Below, in pieces: positions 33,797 to 41,646 of a DNA stretch of 64,000 nt. Source of the stretch: Pseudomonadota bacterium (GTDB lineage: Bacteria; Pseudomonadota; Alphaproteobacteria; Rhizobiales; Devosiaceae). Both the position numbers and the translations under genes were made by a program. Under the pieces are notes generated by a model. It searched no databases, was not told where the DNA came from, and was given only the letters and a program-made list of their open reading frames with translations. Within the stretch, counting starts at the first letter, position 1; each line of letters starts with the position of its first letter. The DNA is taken from contig JAEWGT010000017.1 of the NCBI GenBank assembly GCA_023388175.1, positions 372,001 through 436,000 of the forward strand, written 5' to 3'.

Positions 33797-33924
33797 GGAT
33801 ATCTCCGGGAAAACGTTTGGCTTCAATTGGGTCGGATCGACGCCGATGTCAATGCGCGGCGGCCTTTGAGGCACTGCGGAACTGCTATCGAGGGCGCTCC
33901 CGCATGCCATGTGTGATCACAGAA

Positions 33925-33940
33925 TTAAGAGAGCGTTAAC
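33925..33940 (+). promoter_or_regulatory. CtrA-type box upstream of the orphan HTH gene
   Basis: TTAA (33925-33928), seven bases, TTAAC (33936-33940), an exact match to the alphaproteobacterial CtrA consensus TTAA-N7-TTAAC. It lies 70 bases before the ATG at 34010 and 128 bases before the ychF start on the other strand. The first gene is the more likely target. Confidence 0.55.
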
Positions 33941-34009
33941 CATTGGGGGACACCCTTATTCCGTGGCTGGAAAACGAAGGAGTGAGCGGGAGGAGAGAAA
34001 GAGACCGAC

Positions 34010-34234
34010 ATGAACCGTTTAGAGCCGAACTTGAATGCCGCCGAGTCGCTGGTGGGCTTGCCAGTCGCCGAGGTGGAACGCGGTCTGATCCTGGCAACCT
34101 TGCGGAAAACTGAGGGGAACCGCACCCATGCCGCGCATCTTCTGGGCATTTCGATCAGAACGATGCGTAACAAGCTCCGGGAATATGCCGAAAGTGGCAT
34201 GACAATTCCCGCAAATGCGCACCACGACGCATGA
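34010..34234 (+). CDS. Orphan Fis/FlbD-type DNA-binding domain, 74 aa
   Basis: A 74-residue protein that is almost entirely an HTH_8 (Fis-type) domain. LPVAEVERGLILATLRKTEGNRTHAAHLL then GISIRTMRNKLREYA (residues about 17-60) closely follows the C-terminal output domain of FlbD/NtrC-type activators, with no receiver or AAA+ part. The start ATG at 34010 has a purine-rich leader. It has its own terminator and a CtrA box upstream, so it looks like a free-standing gene. A role in CtrA-linked cell-cycle or flagellar control is inferred. Confidence 0.8.
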   Translation: MNRLEPNLNAAESLVGLPVAEVERGLILATLRKTEGNRTHAAHLLGISIRTMRNKLREYAESGMTIPANAHHDA

Positions 34235-34240
34235 CCAAAG

Positions 34241-34270
34241 GCCCGCCCTGCAAGGCGGGCTCCTTTTTTG
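34241..34270 (+). terminator. Rho-independent terminator
   Basis: GCCCGCC, loop CTGCAA, GGCGGGC, then TCCTTTTTT. It follows the orphan HTH gene by six bases. Confidence 0.88.
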
Positions 34271-34358
34271 GTACGGCTGCCATACCCTCCCGCAAGCCCT
34301 GCTCTTGCCCTTCACCGGAGGTCATGCGAAAACCACGCTTGACGCATAGGGCAAGCGA

Positions 34359-34838
34359 ATGACCAATCCTGTCACAAAAGATCGGCGCCACTTCGAAGAT
34401 CTCTCGACCGGCGAAATCATCGACCTGGGCTCGACCTCGGTCAGCAAGGACATGATCGTCACCTTTGCCCGTGAATTCGATCCTTTTCCTTTCCACCTCG
34501 ACGAAGAGGCCGCCAAGGCGAGCCTTTTGGGTGGCCTTGCCTCCAGCGGCTGGCAGACTGGAGCGCTGAGCCTGCGCATGCTGGTGGACAATTTCCTCTC
34601 CACCATCGCTTCCTGCGGGGGACTCGGCTTCCGCGACCTGAAATGGAAAACGCCGGTCATGGTCGGCGACACCATTGGCGGCACCGCCACCATCACCGAA
34701 CTGCGCCGCTCGGCCAGCCACCCTCATTGGGGTATCGTCACCCTCGATTTCGACATCACCAACCAGCACGGCAAGCCCGTCATGACCATGCGGCTGGCCA
34801 ATCTGGTCGAGTGCCGCCACGTGGAGGCAGGCGCATGA
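34359..34838 (+). CDS. MaoC-like hot-dog dehydratase, first
   Basis: A 159-residue hydratase-fold protein. FEDLSTGEIIDLGSTSVSKDMIVTFAREFDPFPFHLDEEAAK (about 11-52) holds the R-hydratase-type D-x-x-x-x-H motif (DPFPFH), and LGGLASSGWQTGALSLRML is the glycine-rich helix. It may act on acyl-CoA or acyl-ACP thioesters. It overlaps the next MaoC gene by four bases (ATGA) and probably works with it as a heterodimer, an arrangement seen beside ychF in many Rhizobiales. Confidence 0.87.
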   Translation: MTNPVTKDRRHFEDLSTGEIIDLGSTSVSKDMIVTFAREFDPFPFHLDEEAAKASLLGGLASSGWQTGALSLRMLVDNFLSTIASCGGLGFRDLKWKTPVMVGDTIGGTATITELRRSASHPHWGIVTLDFDITNQHGKPVMTMRLANLVECRHVEAGA

Positions 34839-35392
34839 CCCGCTGGTTTGAGGACATCACCATCGACGAAGCCTTTCCCCTGGGCAGCCACACCTTCACC
34901 GCCGAGGAAATCATCAGCTTCGCCAAGCTGTATGATCCGCAATATTTCCATACGGACCCGGACGAGGCCAAACACAGCCATTTTGGCGGCCTGATCGCGT
35001 CGGGCTGGCACACGGTCAGCGTCGGGCACCGCAAGATGGTGGATGCGCTTTTCGCCGAAGAAGAACGCCTGCGCGCGCTTGGCCAGGAACCCGGCGTGTC
35101 CGGCCCCTCCCCCGGCGTCAATTCGATGGACTTCAAGGCTCCGGTGCGCCCGGGCGACACGGTTACCTATGAACTGGTCGTCACCGGCAAGCGCCGCTCG
35201 AACTCCATTCCCGGCTGGGGCCTGTTGTTCAATCGTCTCACGGCCGTCAACCAGCAGGGCGAGCTGGTCTATGTGGCGGACCTTGTCGGCTTCTCCAAGC
35301 TGCGCGACTACAAGATGCCGCTCAAGCTCAAAGTGTTGCTCGCACTCACCAAAGTGCCTGTTCTCGGAAAGCTGATCAGGCCCGGCTCTTGA
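34835..35392 (+). CDS. MaoC-like hot-dog dehydratase, second
   Basis: A 185-residue partner. DITIDEAFPLGSHTFTAEEIISFAKLYDPQYFHTDPDEAKHSHFGGLIASGWHTVSVG has the same D-x-x-x-x-H (DPQYFH) and GGLIASGWHT features. The start at 34835 (MTRWFEDI) overlaps the previous stop. The C-terminal 30 residues (LKLKVLLALTKVPVLGKLI) are basic and hydrophobic, beyond the fold. Exact substrate is unknown. Confidence 0.87.
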   Translation: MTRWFEDITIDEAFPLGSHTFTAEEIISFAKLYDPQYFHTDPDEAKHSHFGGLIASGWHTVSVGHRKMVDALFAEEERLRALGQEPGVSGPSPGVNSMDFKAPVRPGDTVTYELVVTGKRRSNSIPGWGLLFNRLTAVNQQGELVYVADLVGFSKLRDYKMPLKLKVLLALTKVPVLGKLIRPGS

Positions 35393-35423
35393 AACCGGCG
35401 GGGCGCATCGGCAATCTGGCCTC

Positions 35424-35768
35424 ATGCGCCGATTCGCCCTTGTTCTCGCCCTCACCGCCTGTTCCGCAGCCCCTGCCTTCGCGCAGGCCTATCAGGGCAA
35501 TTGGAGCTGCCGCGACGCCACGACCGAGCGAGTCGGCATCTTGACCGTCTATGGCCAGGTCTATGGCTGGGCGGCCCGCGCCGCCGGCGACAACAAATCC
35601 GGCACCGGCACGCTGACCCCCTATCAGGACGGCATTGGCATCAATGACGGCAATCTGCGCGCCAATGGCAGTATTCAGGCCGCCCGCGTGATCAGCGATC
35701 CGACCTATGGCGTTGCCATCCAGCTGGAAACGGCCGACGCCATCGTCATGATGTGTACGCCGCGCTGA
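35424..35768 (+). CDS. Hypothetical secreted protein, 114 aa
   Basis: Family not recognised. Residues 1-20 are a signal peptide (RRFALVLALTACSAAPAFA). The mature part has a short beta-rich look (GILTVYGQVYGWAARAAG; VAIQLETADAIVMMC) and two Cys, at WSCRD and near the end (MMCTPR), that could form a disulphide. It starts 31 bases after the second MaoC gene but need not share its role. Confidence 0.55.
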   Translation: MRRFALVLALTACSAAPAFAQAYQGNWSCRDATTERVGILTVYGQVYGWAARAAGDNKSGTGTLTPYQDGIGINDGNLRANGSIQAARVISDPTYGVAIQLETADAIVMMCTPR

Positions 35769-35799
35769 GGCCAACACGCCGCTAGCGCGCCCTGCAAAC

Positions 35800-35922
35800 G
35801 CGGGGGCTTGAAATTTCCCCTGCTTTGGCGCATTTTCAGCGCGTAACGCCGGGCCCCTCTGGTCGTGGATTCTCCACGGCGATGTCGGAGTTACTCCACC
35901 TGTTCATGGAGAAGGTCCGGCG
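35800..35922 (+). promoter_or_regulatory. Structured leader of the TerC gene (candidate)
   Basis: The 154 bases before the TerC start contain two good hairpins: CGTGGA (35864-35869), TTC, TCCACG (35873-35878), and CTCCA (35894-35898) with TGGAG (35907-35911), the latter over the ribosome-binding region. TerC/Alx genes in many bacteria carry a yybP-ykoY Mn2+ riboswitch, but its conserved core is not recognisable to me here. Confidence 0.35.
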
Positions 35923-36942
35923 ATGGAATCGCTTCTTGCCGCCCTATCGGGCGATTTTCTTGGTACCCCCGTCTATTTCTGGGTCGCGTTCATCACCCTG
36001 GTGATCGGCCTGCTTGTCTTCGACCTCGGCATCCTGCACCGCGACGAGCACGAGATCGAAGCCAAGGAGAGCCTGCTGCTCTACGGCATGTATGTGTGTA
36101 TTGCCCTCGCCTTCGGCGCCTGGGTCTGGTTCCAGCGCGGCGCTCAAGCCGGTCTCGAATTCTACACCGGCTATCTGATCGAGCAGTCGCTGGCGATGGA
36201 CAACATGTTCGTCATCGCCACCATATTCGGCTTCCTCGGCATACCCCGGCTCTATCAGCACCGCGTGCTGTTCTGGGGCATTCTGGGCGTGATCCTGTTC
36301 CGCGCCATCCTGATCGGCGTCGGTGCCGCCCTTGTCTATCAGTTCAGCTGGATCCTGCTGTTCTTCGGCGCCTTCCTGATCTTCACCGGCTTCCGGATGT
36401 TCCGGCATCAGGACGAAGAGCCGAATATGGAAGACAACAAGATCTTCCAGTTCCTCAACAAGCGCTTCCGCATCACCAAGGAACTGCATGGCCGCCGGTT
36501 CACCATCAAGGCGCCCGATCCCAAGACCGGCAAGATCGTCACCTGGCTGACCCCGCTGGCAGTGGCCCTGATCATGGTCGAGATCGTCGATCTGATCTTT
36601 GCAGTCGACTCTGTTCCGGCCGTCTTCGCTGTGACCCAGGACACCTTCATCGTCTATACGTCCAACATCTTCGCCATTCTCGGCCTGCGCGCGCTCTACT
36701 TTGCGCTGGCGGCAGCAATGAACCGTTTCCGCTACCTGCAGACCTCGCTGGCTATCATTCTGGTGATGATCGGCATCAAGATCTGTCTCGTGCCCTTCGG
36801 ATATCACGTGCCGACTGCAATCTCGCTGGGCCTCACCATTGGCATCCTGGCCGCTGGCGTTGGCTATTCGCTGTGGAAGACCCGCAACGAGCCCAATATC
36901 AGCGCCGAAGACCAGCCCAAGACCGGCCAGCTCGAACCCTGA
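35923..36942 (+). CDS. TerC/Alx-family integral membrane protein
   Basis: A 339-residue protein with about nine membrane helices. DLGILHRDEHEIEAKES (about residues 38-54), EQSLAMDNMFVIATIF (with the conserved D), and IVDLIFAVDSVPAVFAVTQDTFIVYTSNIFAILGLRALYF are the family signatures; the two Asp in helices are thought to bind metal. Homologues include E. coli Alx (pH and Mn2+ control) and TerC (tellurite), so Mn2+ export is a fair guess. A structured leader precedes it and a terminator follows. Confidence 0.9.
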   Translation: MESLLAALSGDFLGTPVYFWVAFITLVIGLLVFDLGILHRDEHEIEAKESLLLYGMYVCIALAFGAWVWFQRGAQAGLEFYTGYLIEQSLAMDNMFVIATIFGFLGIPRLYQHRVLFWGILGVILFRAILIGVGAALVYQFSWILLFFGAFLIFTGFRMFRHQDEEPNMEDNKIFQFLNKRFRITKELHGRRFTIKAPDPKTGKIVTWLTPLAVALIMVEIVDLIFAVDSVPAVFAVTQDTFIVYTSNIFAILGLRALYFALAAAMNRFRYLQTSLAIILVMIGIKICLVPFGYHVPTAISLGLTIGILAAGVGYSLWKTRNEPNISAEDQPKTGQLEP

Positions 36943-36965
36943 TCTGGGCAGCAGACCGACATTTG

Positions 36966-36995
36966 AAAGGGCCGGCGGTTGACGCTGGCCCTTTT
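36966..36995 (+). terminator. Terminator of the TerC gene
   Basis: AAAGGGCC (36966-36973), 13-base loop, GGCCCTTTT. It lies 24 bases past the TerC stop. Confidence 0.82.
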
Positions 36996-37293
36996 GCTTG
37001 CCTATGCTGAGCCCATTCCTGAAAAGAGGTTTCGCACCGAAATGATCTGAGAACTCGTCCCGGACGCTCGCTTCACTCCCGCTCCGCGCCCTGCGCGTGA
37101 ACGGTACGTGTTGGCTGCGCAGTTCGACGAGTTTGACAGAACTGGTGCCCTTCCGGCCTGACACGGTCGCGCTCATCGTCTCCGCAACCCCCGGCGTCCT
37201 CCCAAAACCGCAACCATCGGCGCGGCCTTGTCGCGTCTCCGTTTTTCCACCACCAGCCCCGCGCAAATCCTGCCGGGCGGGAAGGATGACCTC
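36996..37293 (+). other. 298-base spacer, probable leader of the 57-aa gene
   Basis: No gene is supported. AACTCGTC (about 37050) and GACGAGTT (about 37125) can pair over a long loop. The spacer is long for so small a gene downstream. Confidence 0.3.
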
Positions 37294-37467
37294 ATGCCCA
37301 AAAATCAGTTTCAACGTCCCCTGCCGATCCAGCACAATGGCAATGTTCCCCGGCACGGCAAGCAGCAAAGGCCCTTCATCAAACCGGGCACCAAGCCGGC
37401 GTTGAAGGCACCTGCAGCCAGTGTGCCGCGGTTGGATGCCTTGCTTGAAACGGCGCGGCGCAAATAG
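37294..37467 (+). CDS. Small basic hypothetical protein, 57 aa
   Basis: Family not recognised. It begins MPKNQFQRPLPIQHNGNVP and is rich in Lys, Arg, Gln and Pro; the second half has a short amphipathic helix (RLDALLETARRK). The ATG at 37294 has GAAGGA at a good distance, and a strong terminator follows within ten bases, which together support a real gene. Basic charge may mean nucleic-acid binding; that is only a guess. Confidence 0.6.
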   Translation: MPKNQFQRPLPIQHNGNVPRHGKQQRPFIKPGTKPALKAPAASVPRLDALLETARRK

Positions 37468-37471
37468 CGGA

Positions 37472-37512
37472 CAAGGCCCGGCTTCCACAGGGCCGGGCCT
37501 TGCACCTTTCTT
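37472..37512 (+). terminator. Strong terminator after the 57-aa gene
   Basis: CAAGGCCCGGC, nine-base loop, GCCGGGCCTTG, then CACCTTTCTT. An 11-base perfect stem. Confidence 0.82.
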
Positions 37513-37561
37513 GCCGCATTTGCCCGTTAACGCTTTGTTAGAACGACAAAGGAGACCGGCA

Positions 37562-37963
37562 ATGGGTGCCATCCACGAAATCGTCTTTGACTGCGAGCAG
37601 CCCAAAGTTCTGGCCGCGTTTTGGGCTGACTTGCTTGATGGCTATTCCATCCGCCAAGAGGACGCTACCAATGCCGCCCTCATCGCCGCGCTGGGTCTTG
37701 AAAGCGACGAGCCAACGACAATTCTGGTCGATGGCCCGGGCCCCTCGCTGTGCTTCCAGAATGTGAACGGCCAGCGTCCGGACAATAATCGCGTCCATTT
37801 CGACGTCGGCGTCACCGATCGCGCCGGAGAGGTCGAGCGGCTCAGGGAAGCCGGCGCCAGCGTCGAGCGCGTCCTGCCCACCTATACGGTCATGCGCGAT
37901 CCCGAAGGCAATCAATTCGTCCTGGTCGACCGCCCGGCCGAGGCCGCCCGCGTGGCTGCCTGA
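37562..37963 (+). CDS. VOC/glyoxalase-superfamily protein
   Basis: A 133-residue single-domain vicinal-oxygen-chelate protein. IVFDCEQPKVLAAFWADLL (about residues 6-24) and HFDVGVTDRAGEVERLREAGASV, ending in MRDPEGNQFVLVD, are typical of the PhnB-like/bleomycin-resistance-type group. AAGGAG precedes the ATG at 37562. A near-CtrA site (TTAA-N7-TTAG, 37527-37541) lies just upstream but misses one base. Substrate unknown. Confidence 0.82.
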   Translation: MGAIHEIVFDCEQPKVLAAFWADLLDGYSIRQEDATNAALIAALGLESDEPTTILVDGPGPSLCFQNVNGQRPDNNRVHFDVGVTDRAGEVERLREAGASVERVLPTYTVMRDPEGNQFVLVDRPAEAARVAA

Positions 37964-38030
37964 CCCTTCTGCTGACAGGGACTGACGCTGGCCTCCTACA
38001 GTCTGCTCGCATGATCGAGGAGTATACCGC

Positions 38031-38432
38031 ATGTCCCTGATCGCCTCCTGCCATTGCGGCAGGACCCGTATCGCCCTGCCCGATCACCCGACCAAGGCTG
38101 CGCGGTGCAATTGCACATTCTGCCAGCGGACCGGTGCTGTCTGGGCCTATTATTCCGTCGGCGACCTCACGGTGCTGAGCGCCGAGGCCGACGGCACTTA
38201 TTCGACCAATCCCGACTATGGCCTGCATCACTTCTGCAAGCATTGCGGCATGCACACCTGGGGCGAGAGTGTCGACTGGTCCGCAGCCTATAACAGCGAC
38301 GGCACGCCCAAGGGCGGCGACGCGACACTCGTGCCCGAATTGCACAAGTTGCAGATCAATCTCAATCTCGTGGACGACCTCGACTGGTCCAAGCTGGAGA
38401 TCCAACAGTTGGACGGGCGCAACAATTGGTAA
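38031..38432 (+). CDS. GFA-family (CENP-V-like) zinc protein
   Basis: A 133-residue glutathione-dependent formaldehyde-activating family protein. The zinc ligands are CHCG (about residues 7-10), CNCTFCQ (about 27-33) and CKHCGMH (about 68-74), in the order of the family. Despite the name, most members do not act on formaldehyde; the true substrate is unknown. It is on the same strand as the VOC gene, 67 bases away. Confidence 0.87.
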   Translation: MSLIASCHCGRTRIALPDHPTKAARCNCTFCQRTGAVWAYYSVGDLTVLSAEADGTYSTNPDYGLHHFCKHCGMHTWGESVDWSAAYNSDGTPKGGDATLVPELHKLQINLNLVDDLDWSKLEIQQLDGRNNW

Positions 38433-38591
38433 GTCCATCTCTGCTGATGGCTTGACGCGTTTCCAGGCTATCTCCCCTCCCCCTTGAGAAGAAAGAGTGC
38501 TGCCGGTTAGTGCATTACCGTGCTCATCCAGTCGCGGGCAGTTGACCCCTCTCGCACGAGGACAGAGCCAGTCGCGTCAGGGACTGGATCG
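38433..38591. repeat. Spacer with decayed repeat family A core
   Basis: CCCCTCCCCCTTGAG (about 38473-38487) matches repeat family A, after which similarity is lost. Further on are two copies of CCAGTCGCG (near 38529 and 38570). No gene is seen. Confidence 0.5.
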
Positions 38592-39125
38592 CTAATGCCC
38601 CTCGAACGCCATCAGGGATGACACCAGCACACCTTCCGCCGCCAGCTTTGCCGCACCGCCGATGTCCGGCAGGTCGATGACAAAGGCCGCATCATCGCAG
38701 GAGGCACCGGTGCGGCGGAGCAGGCCAATAGCGGCAATGGCCGTTCCCCCGGTAGCGATCAGGTCGTCGACCAGCAGCACCTTGTGGCCTGCCGCAACGA
38801 CGTCGGCGTGGATTTCGATAGTGTCGACGCCATATTCGAGCGCATAATTCTGGCCAATGGTCTCGCCGGGCAGCTTGCCCTTCTTGCGGATCGGCACGAA
38901 GCCCGCACCCAGCGCAATCGCCACGCCGGCGCCGAAGATAAAACCGCGCGCCTCGATACCCGCGACATGGGTAATGCCCTGCCCGCGATATTGCGCTGCA
39001 ATACGCTCAACGCTCTCGCGGAACCCCTCGGGATGCTCGATCAGCGTGGTGATGTCTCGAAACAGGATGCCCTTCTTGGGATAGTCGGGGATCGTGCGGA
39101 CAAGCGACTTCAGGTCGAGCGACAT
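38592..39125 (-). CDS. apt: Adenine phosphoribosyltransferase
   Basis: A 177-residue Apt that salvages adenine to AMP using PRPP. IPDYPKKGILFRDITTLI (about residues 11-28), GIEARGFIFGAGVA, and the PRPP motif VLLVDDLIATGGTAIA (about 117-132) are standard. The ATG at 39125 (MSLDLKSLVRTIPDYP) is the natural start. It is in line with the 64-aa gene and the cytochrome bc1 operon on the same strand, a usual order in Rhizobiales. Confidence 0.95.
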   Translation of the reverse strand: MSLDLKSLVRTIPDYPKKGILFRDITTLIEHPEGFRESVERIAAQYRGQGITHVAGIEARGFIFGAGVAIALGAGFVPIRKKGKLPGETIGQNYALEYGVDTIEIHADVVAAGHKVLLVDDLIATGGTAIAAIGLLRRTGASCDDAAFVIDLPDIGGAAKLAAEGVLVSSLMAFEGH

Positions 39126-39153
39126 CGACAACCTTGATAAATGAGGAAAGGGG

Positions 39154-39348
39154 TCAGGACTTGCTGCGGCCGAGCAGATGCCGGGCAATGACACCCGCAT
39201 TATAGGCAGCGTTGCGGGTGGTATTGATCGCGGTTTCGCGTGTCTTGGGATTGTTGACCACGGCATGCACGCCAGCCCGCACAGCCGGATGGCGGCTAAC
39301 GGCTAGAGCAGTGCTGACCACGGTTACGGCCAGGCGAATGGCGGACAT
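39154..39348 (-). CDS. Small basic hypothetical protein, 64 aa
   Basis: Family not recognised. Residues 1-18 are hydrophobic (IRLAVTVVSTALAVSRH) and the rest basic, with repeated Asn/Thr/Ala (NPKTRETAINTTRNAAYNAG). GGAGGA precedes the ATG at 39348, so translation is likely. It lies between petC and apt on the same strand, 28 bases before apt. A membrane-attached small protein is plausible. Confidence 0.6.
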   Translation of the reverse strand: MSAIRLAVTVVSTALAVSRHPAVRAGVHAVVNNPKTRETAINTTRNAAYNAGVIARHLLGRSKS

Positions 39349-39447
39349 TGCGTTTCCTCCAACACCGGAATTACGGCGAATATCGTGGCATTCTCCGGCC
39401 TTGGCAAGGGCTTCACGCAAAGGCGCACGCAGGTTTCCGCCCAAAAG

Positions 39448-39473
39448 AAAAGAGGCCCCGGAGGACCTCTTTG
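39448..39473 (-). terminator. Terminator of the bc1 operon
   Basis: Read on the minus strand, AAGAGGTCC, loop TCCG, GGGCCTCTT is followed by TTCTTTT. It starts 37 bases after the petC stop. Confidence 0.85.
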
Positions 39474-39509
39474 TATTTTTGTATTCGGGGCATGCCCTGC
39501 GAGCGAAGG

Positions 39510-40367
39510 TCAGTGTTCGATACCGGCCCAAAGCTTGCGCTTTGTCGCATACATCATGCCAGCGAACAGCACGAGGAACAGCAGGACCACGAAACCGGTC
39601 TGCTTGCGGCTGACCAGATGCGGCTCGGCCATCCACATCATGAAGGCCGAAACGTCGGTGGAATACTGCTCCAGCGTCTCGGGAACGGCAACGCCATCCT
39701 CGCCGGGCGTGTAGGTGATCTGGCCATCAGCCAGAGGCGGCGCCATGCCGATCGCGTGGCCGGGGAAGTAGTCGTTGTAATACTGACCCTCGCCCAGCAC
39801 GAAGCCCTCGGGCGCGTCGGCAGGCACTTCGGCGTGGTAACCGGTCAGCAGCGCATGGATATAGTCGACGCCACCTTCCTGATAGCCGGTGAAGTAGTTG
39901 AACACCCAGGTCGGGAACGGATCGGTCACGCCGCGGGCCTTGGCCAGCACGGAGAAGTCCGGCGGATAGGCACCGCCCATGGCGTCGCGGGCCTCCTGCT
40001 CGCTGGCAAAGGGCGACGGCCAGCGGTCAGCGGCCACGGCGGGGCGCATGCCGCCATCAACGGTCGCGTCGGCGACCTGATATTCGGCTGCCAGCGCCTT
40101 GACCTGCGCTTCGGAGAAAGCGGGGCCACCCGCTTCGCCAAGATTGCGGAACGCCATCAGGCGCGCACCATGGCAGCTGGCGCACACTTCGCGGAACACC
40201 TGAAAACCGCGCTGCAGCTGGTTTTCGTCATAGGTGCCGAAAATGCCCGCAAAGCTCCAGTTGACGCGTTCGGGATGCTTTCCCGCTTCGGCAGCATGAG
40301 CTGCTAATCCGGCGGAGAGGCCCATAAAGGCGGCAAGAGCGGCGATGATTATCTTGTTTTTGAACAT
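39510..40367 (-). CDS. petC: Cytochrome c1 of the bc1 complex
   Basis: A 285-residue cytochrome c1. Residues 1-24 are a signal peptide. The haem c motif is CASCH (about residues 62-66), the axial Met is in GHAIGMAPPL, and one C-terminal anchor helix (FVVLLFLVLFAGMMYAT) precedes RKLWAGIEH. The ATG at 40367 is chosen for the signal peptide; a GTG at 40385 overlaps the petB stop (GTGA) and may be the true coupled start, adding six residues. It passes electrons to cytochrome c. Confidence 0.94.
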   Translation of the reverse strand: MFKNKIIIAALAAFMGLSAGLAAHAAEAGKHPERVNWSFAGIFGTYDENQLQRGFQVFREVCASCHGARLMAFRNLGEAGGPAFSEAQVKALAAEYQVADATVDGGMRPAVAADRWPSPFASEQEARDAMGGAYPPDFSVLAKARGVTDPFPTWVFNYFTGYQEGGVDYIHALLTGYHAEVPADAPEGFVLGEGQYYNDYFPGHAIGMAPPLADGQITYTPGEDGVAVPETLEQYSTDVSAFMMWMAEPHLVSRKQTGFVVLLFLVLFAGMMYATKRKLWAGIEH

Positions 40368-40381
40368 GATTGTCGCCCCGA

Positions 40382-41632
40382 TCACGCGTGTGCCTTGCCG
40401 AGAACGCTCTCGGAGATACTGGTCGGCAGCGGCTTGGTCTTTTCGACCCGCGAAAGCACCGGCAGGATGACCAGAAAGTAGATGAAGTAGTAGGCGGTGC
40501 AGATCTTGGAGAGCGTCGTGTAGGGCTCAGCCGCGGCCTGCGCACCCAGATACATCAGTGCAATGAAGTTGATGACGAACAGGGCATAGAACCACTTGAA
40601 CATCGGGCGGAAGGTACCGGCGCGCACCTTGGACGTGTCCAGCCACGGCACAACCAGCAGGCAGACCATGGCGCCGCCCATGGCGATCACGCCACCGAGC
40701 TTGGAGTCGATGAACAGGATGTTGAAATCGATGGCGCGCAGGATGGTGTAGAAGGGCAGCAGATACCATTCCGGCACGATGTGGGCCGGGGTGATCTGGC
40801 TGTTGGCCATGATGTAATTGTCCGGGTGACCCAGAATGTCGGGTGCGAAGAACACGAACCAGGCAAACGGGATCATGAACAGCACCATCGCGAACAGATC
40901 CTTCATCGTATAGTACGGATGGAAGGGAACCACGTCGCGGCTATCCTTCACTTCGACGCCGACCGGGTTGTTGTTGCCCGGCACGTGCAGCGCCCAGATA
41001 TGGAGCGCCACAACGGCTGCGATGATGAACGGCAGCAGATAGTGCAGCGAGAAGAAGCGGTTCAGCGTCGGGTTATCGACGGCAAAGCCGCCCAGAACCA
41101 GCTGCTTGATGCTCTCGCCGACCAGCGGAATGGCCGAGAAGATGTTGGAGATAACCGTGGCGCCCCAGAAGGACATCTGGCCCCAGGGCAGGATGTAGCC
41201 CATGAAAGCGGTGGCGGTGGTCAGCAGGAAAATGATGACACCCAGGATCCACAGGATTTCACGCGGGGCCTTGTAGGAGCCGTAGAACAGGCCGCGGAAC
41301 ATGTGGATGTAGAGGGCGACAAAGAACATCGAGGCGCCCACGGCGTGCGTCGCCTGGATGATGCGGCCGCCATTGACGTCGCGGCGGATGTGCTCGACCG
41401 AGTCGAAGGCCATCGCCACATTGGGCGTGTAGTGCATGGCCAGGATAATGCCGGTGACGATCTGCACACCAAGGCACATGACGAGGATCGCGCCGAAGGT
41501 CCACCAGTAATTGAGGTTCTTCGGGGTGGGGAAATCCATCAAGTGTTCTTTGGCGAAGCGAACGACCGGCAGACGGTCATCCAGCCACTTCTCGACGGCG
41601 CTTCCGGGAATATAGGTAGAATGTTCAGACAT
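40382..41632 (-). CDS. petB: Cytochrome b of the bc1 complex
   Basis: A 416-residue cytochrome b. The two haem-ligand His pairs are in HAVGASMFFVALYIHMFR (about residues 94-111) and LHYLLPFIIAAVVALHIWALH (about 197-217). The quinol-oxidation PEWY motif is present (HIVPEWYLLPFY). Eight membrane helices are evident. Start at 41632 (MSEHSTYIPGS). It is the quinone-binding core of the complex. Confidence 0.97.
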   Translation of the reverse strand: MSEHSTYIPGSAVEKWLDDRLPVVRFAKEHLMDFPTPKNLNYWWTFGAILVMCLGVQIVTGIILAMHYTPNVAMAFDSVEHIRRDVNGGRIIQATHAVGASMFFVALYIHMFRGLFYGSYKAPREILWILGVIIFLLTTATAFMGYILPWGQMSFWGATVISNIFSAIPLVGESIKQLVLGGFAVDNPTLNRFFSLHYLLPFIIAAVVALHIWALHVPGNNNPVGVEVKDSRDVVPFHPYYTMKDLFAMVLFMIPFAWFVFFAPDILGHPDNYIMANSQITPAHIVPEWYLLPFYTILRAIDFNILFIDSKLGGVIAMGGAMVCLLVVPWLDTSKVRAGTFRPMFKWFYALFVINFIALMYLGAQAAAEPYTTLSKICTAYYFIYFLVILPVLSRVEKTKPLPTSISESVLGKAHA

Positions 41633-41646
41633 CGGAAAAGCCCCCA

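Noticed and set aside
35769..35922. yybP-ykoY riboswitch call for the TerC leader
   Set aside because: Stems exist, but the conserved core sequence could not be recognised, so only a candidate structured leader is listed.
37527..37541. Third CtrA box before the VOC gene
   Set aside because: TTAA-N7-TTAG misses one consensus base, so it is noted in the gene entry but not counted as a site.
35944..37605. 553-aa minus-strand frame across the TerC gene
   Set aside because: It is a shadow: low-complexity, acidic and His-rich composition typical of antisense frames in high-GC DNA, and it covers a well-supported gene and two terminators.
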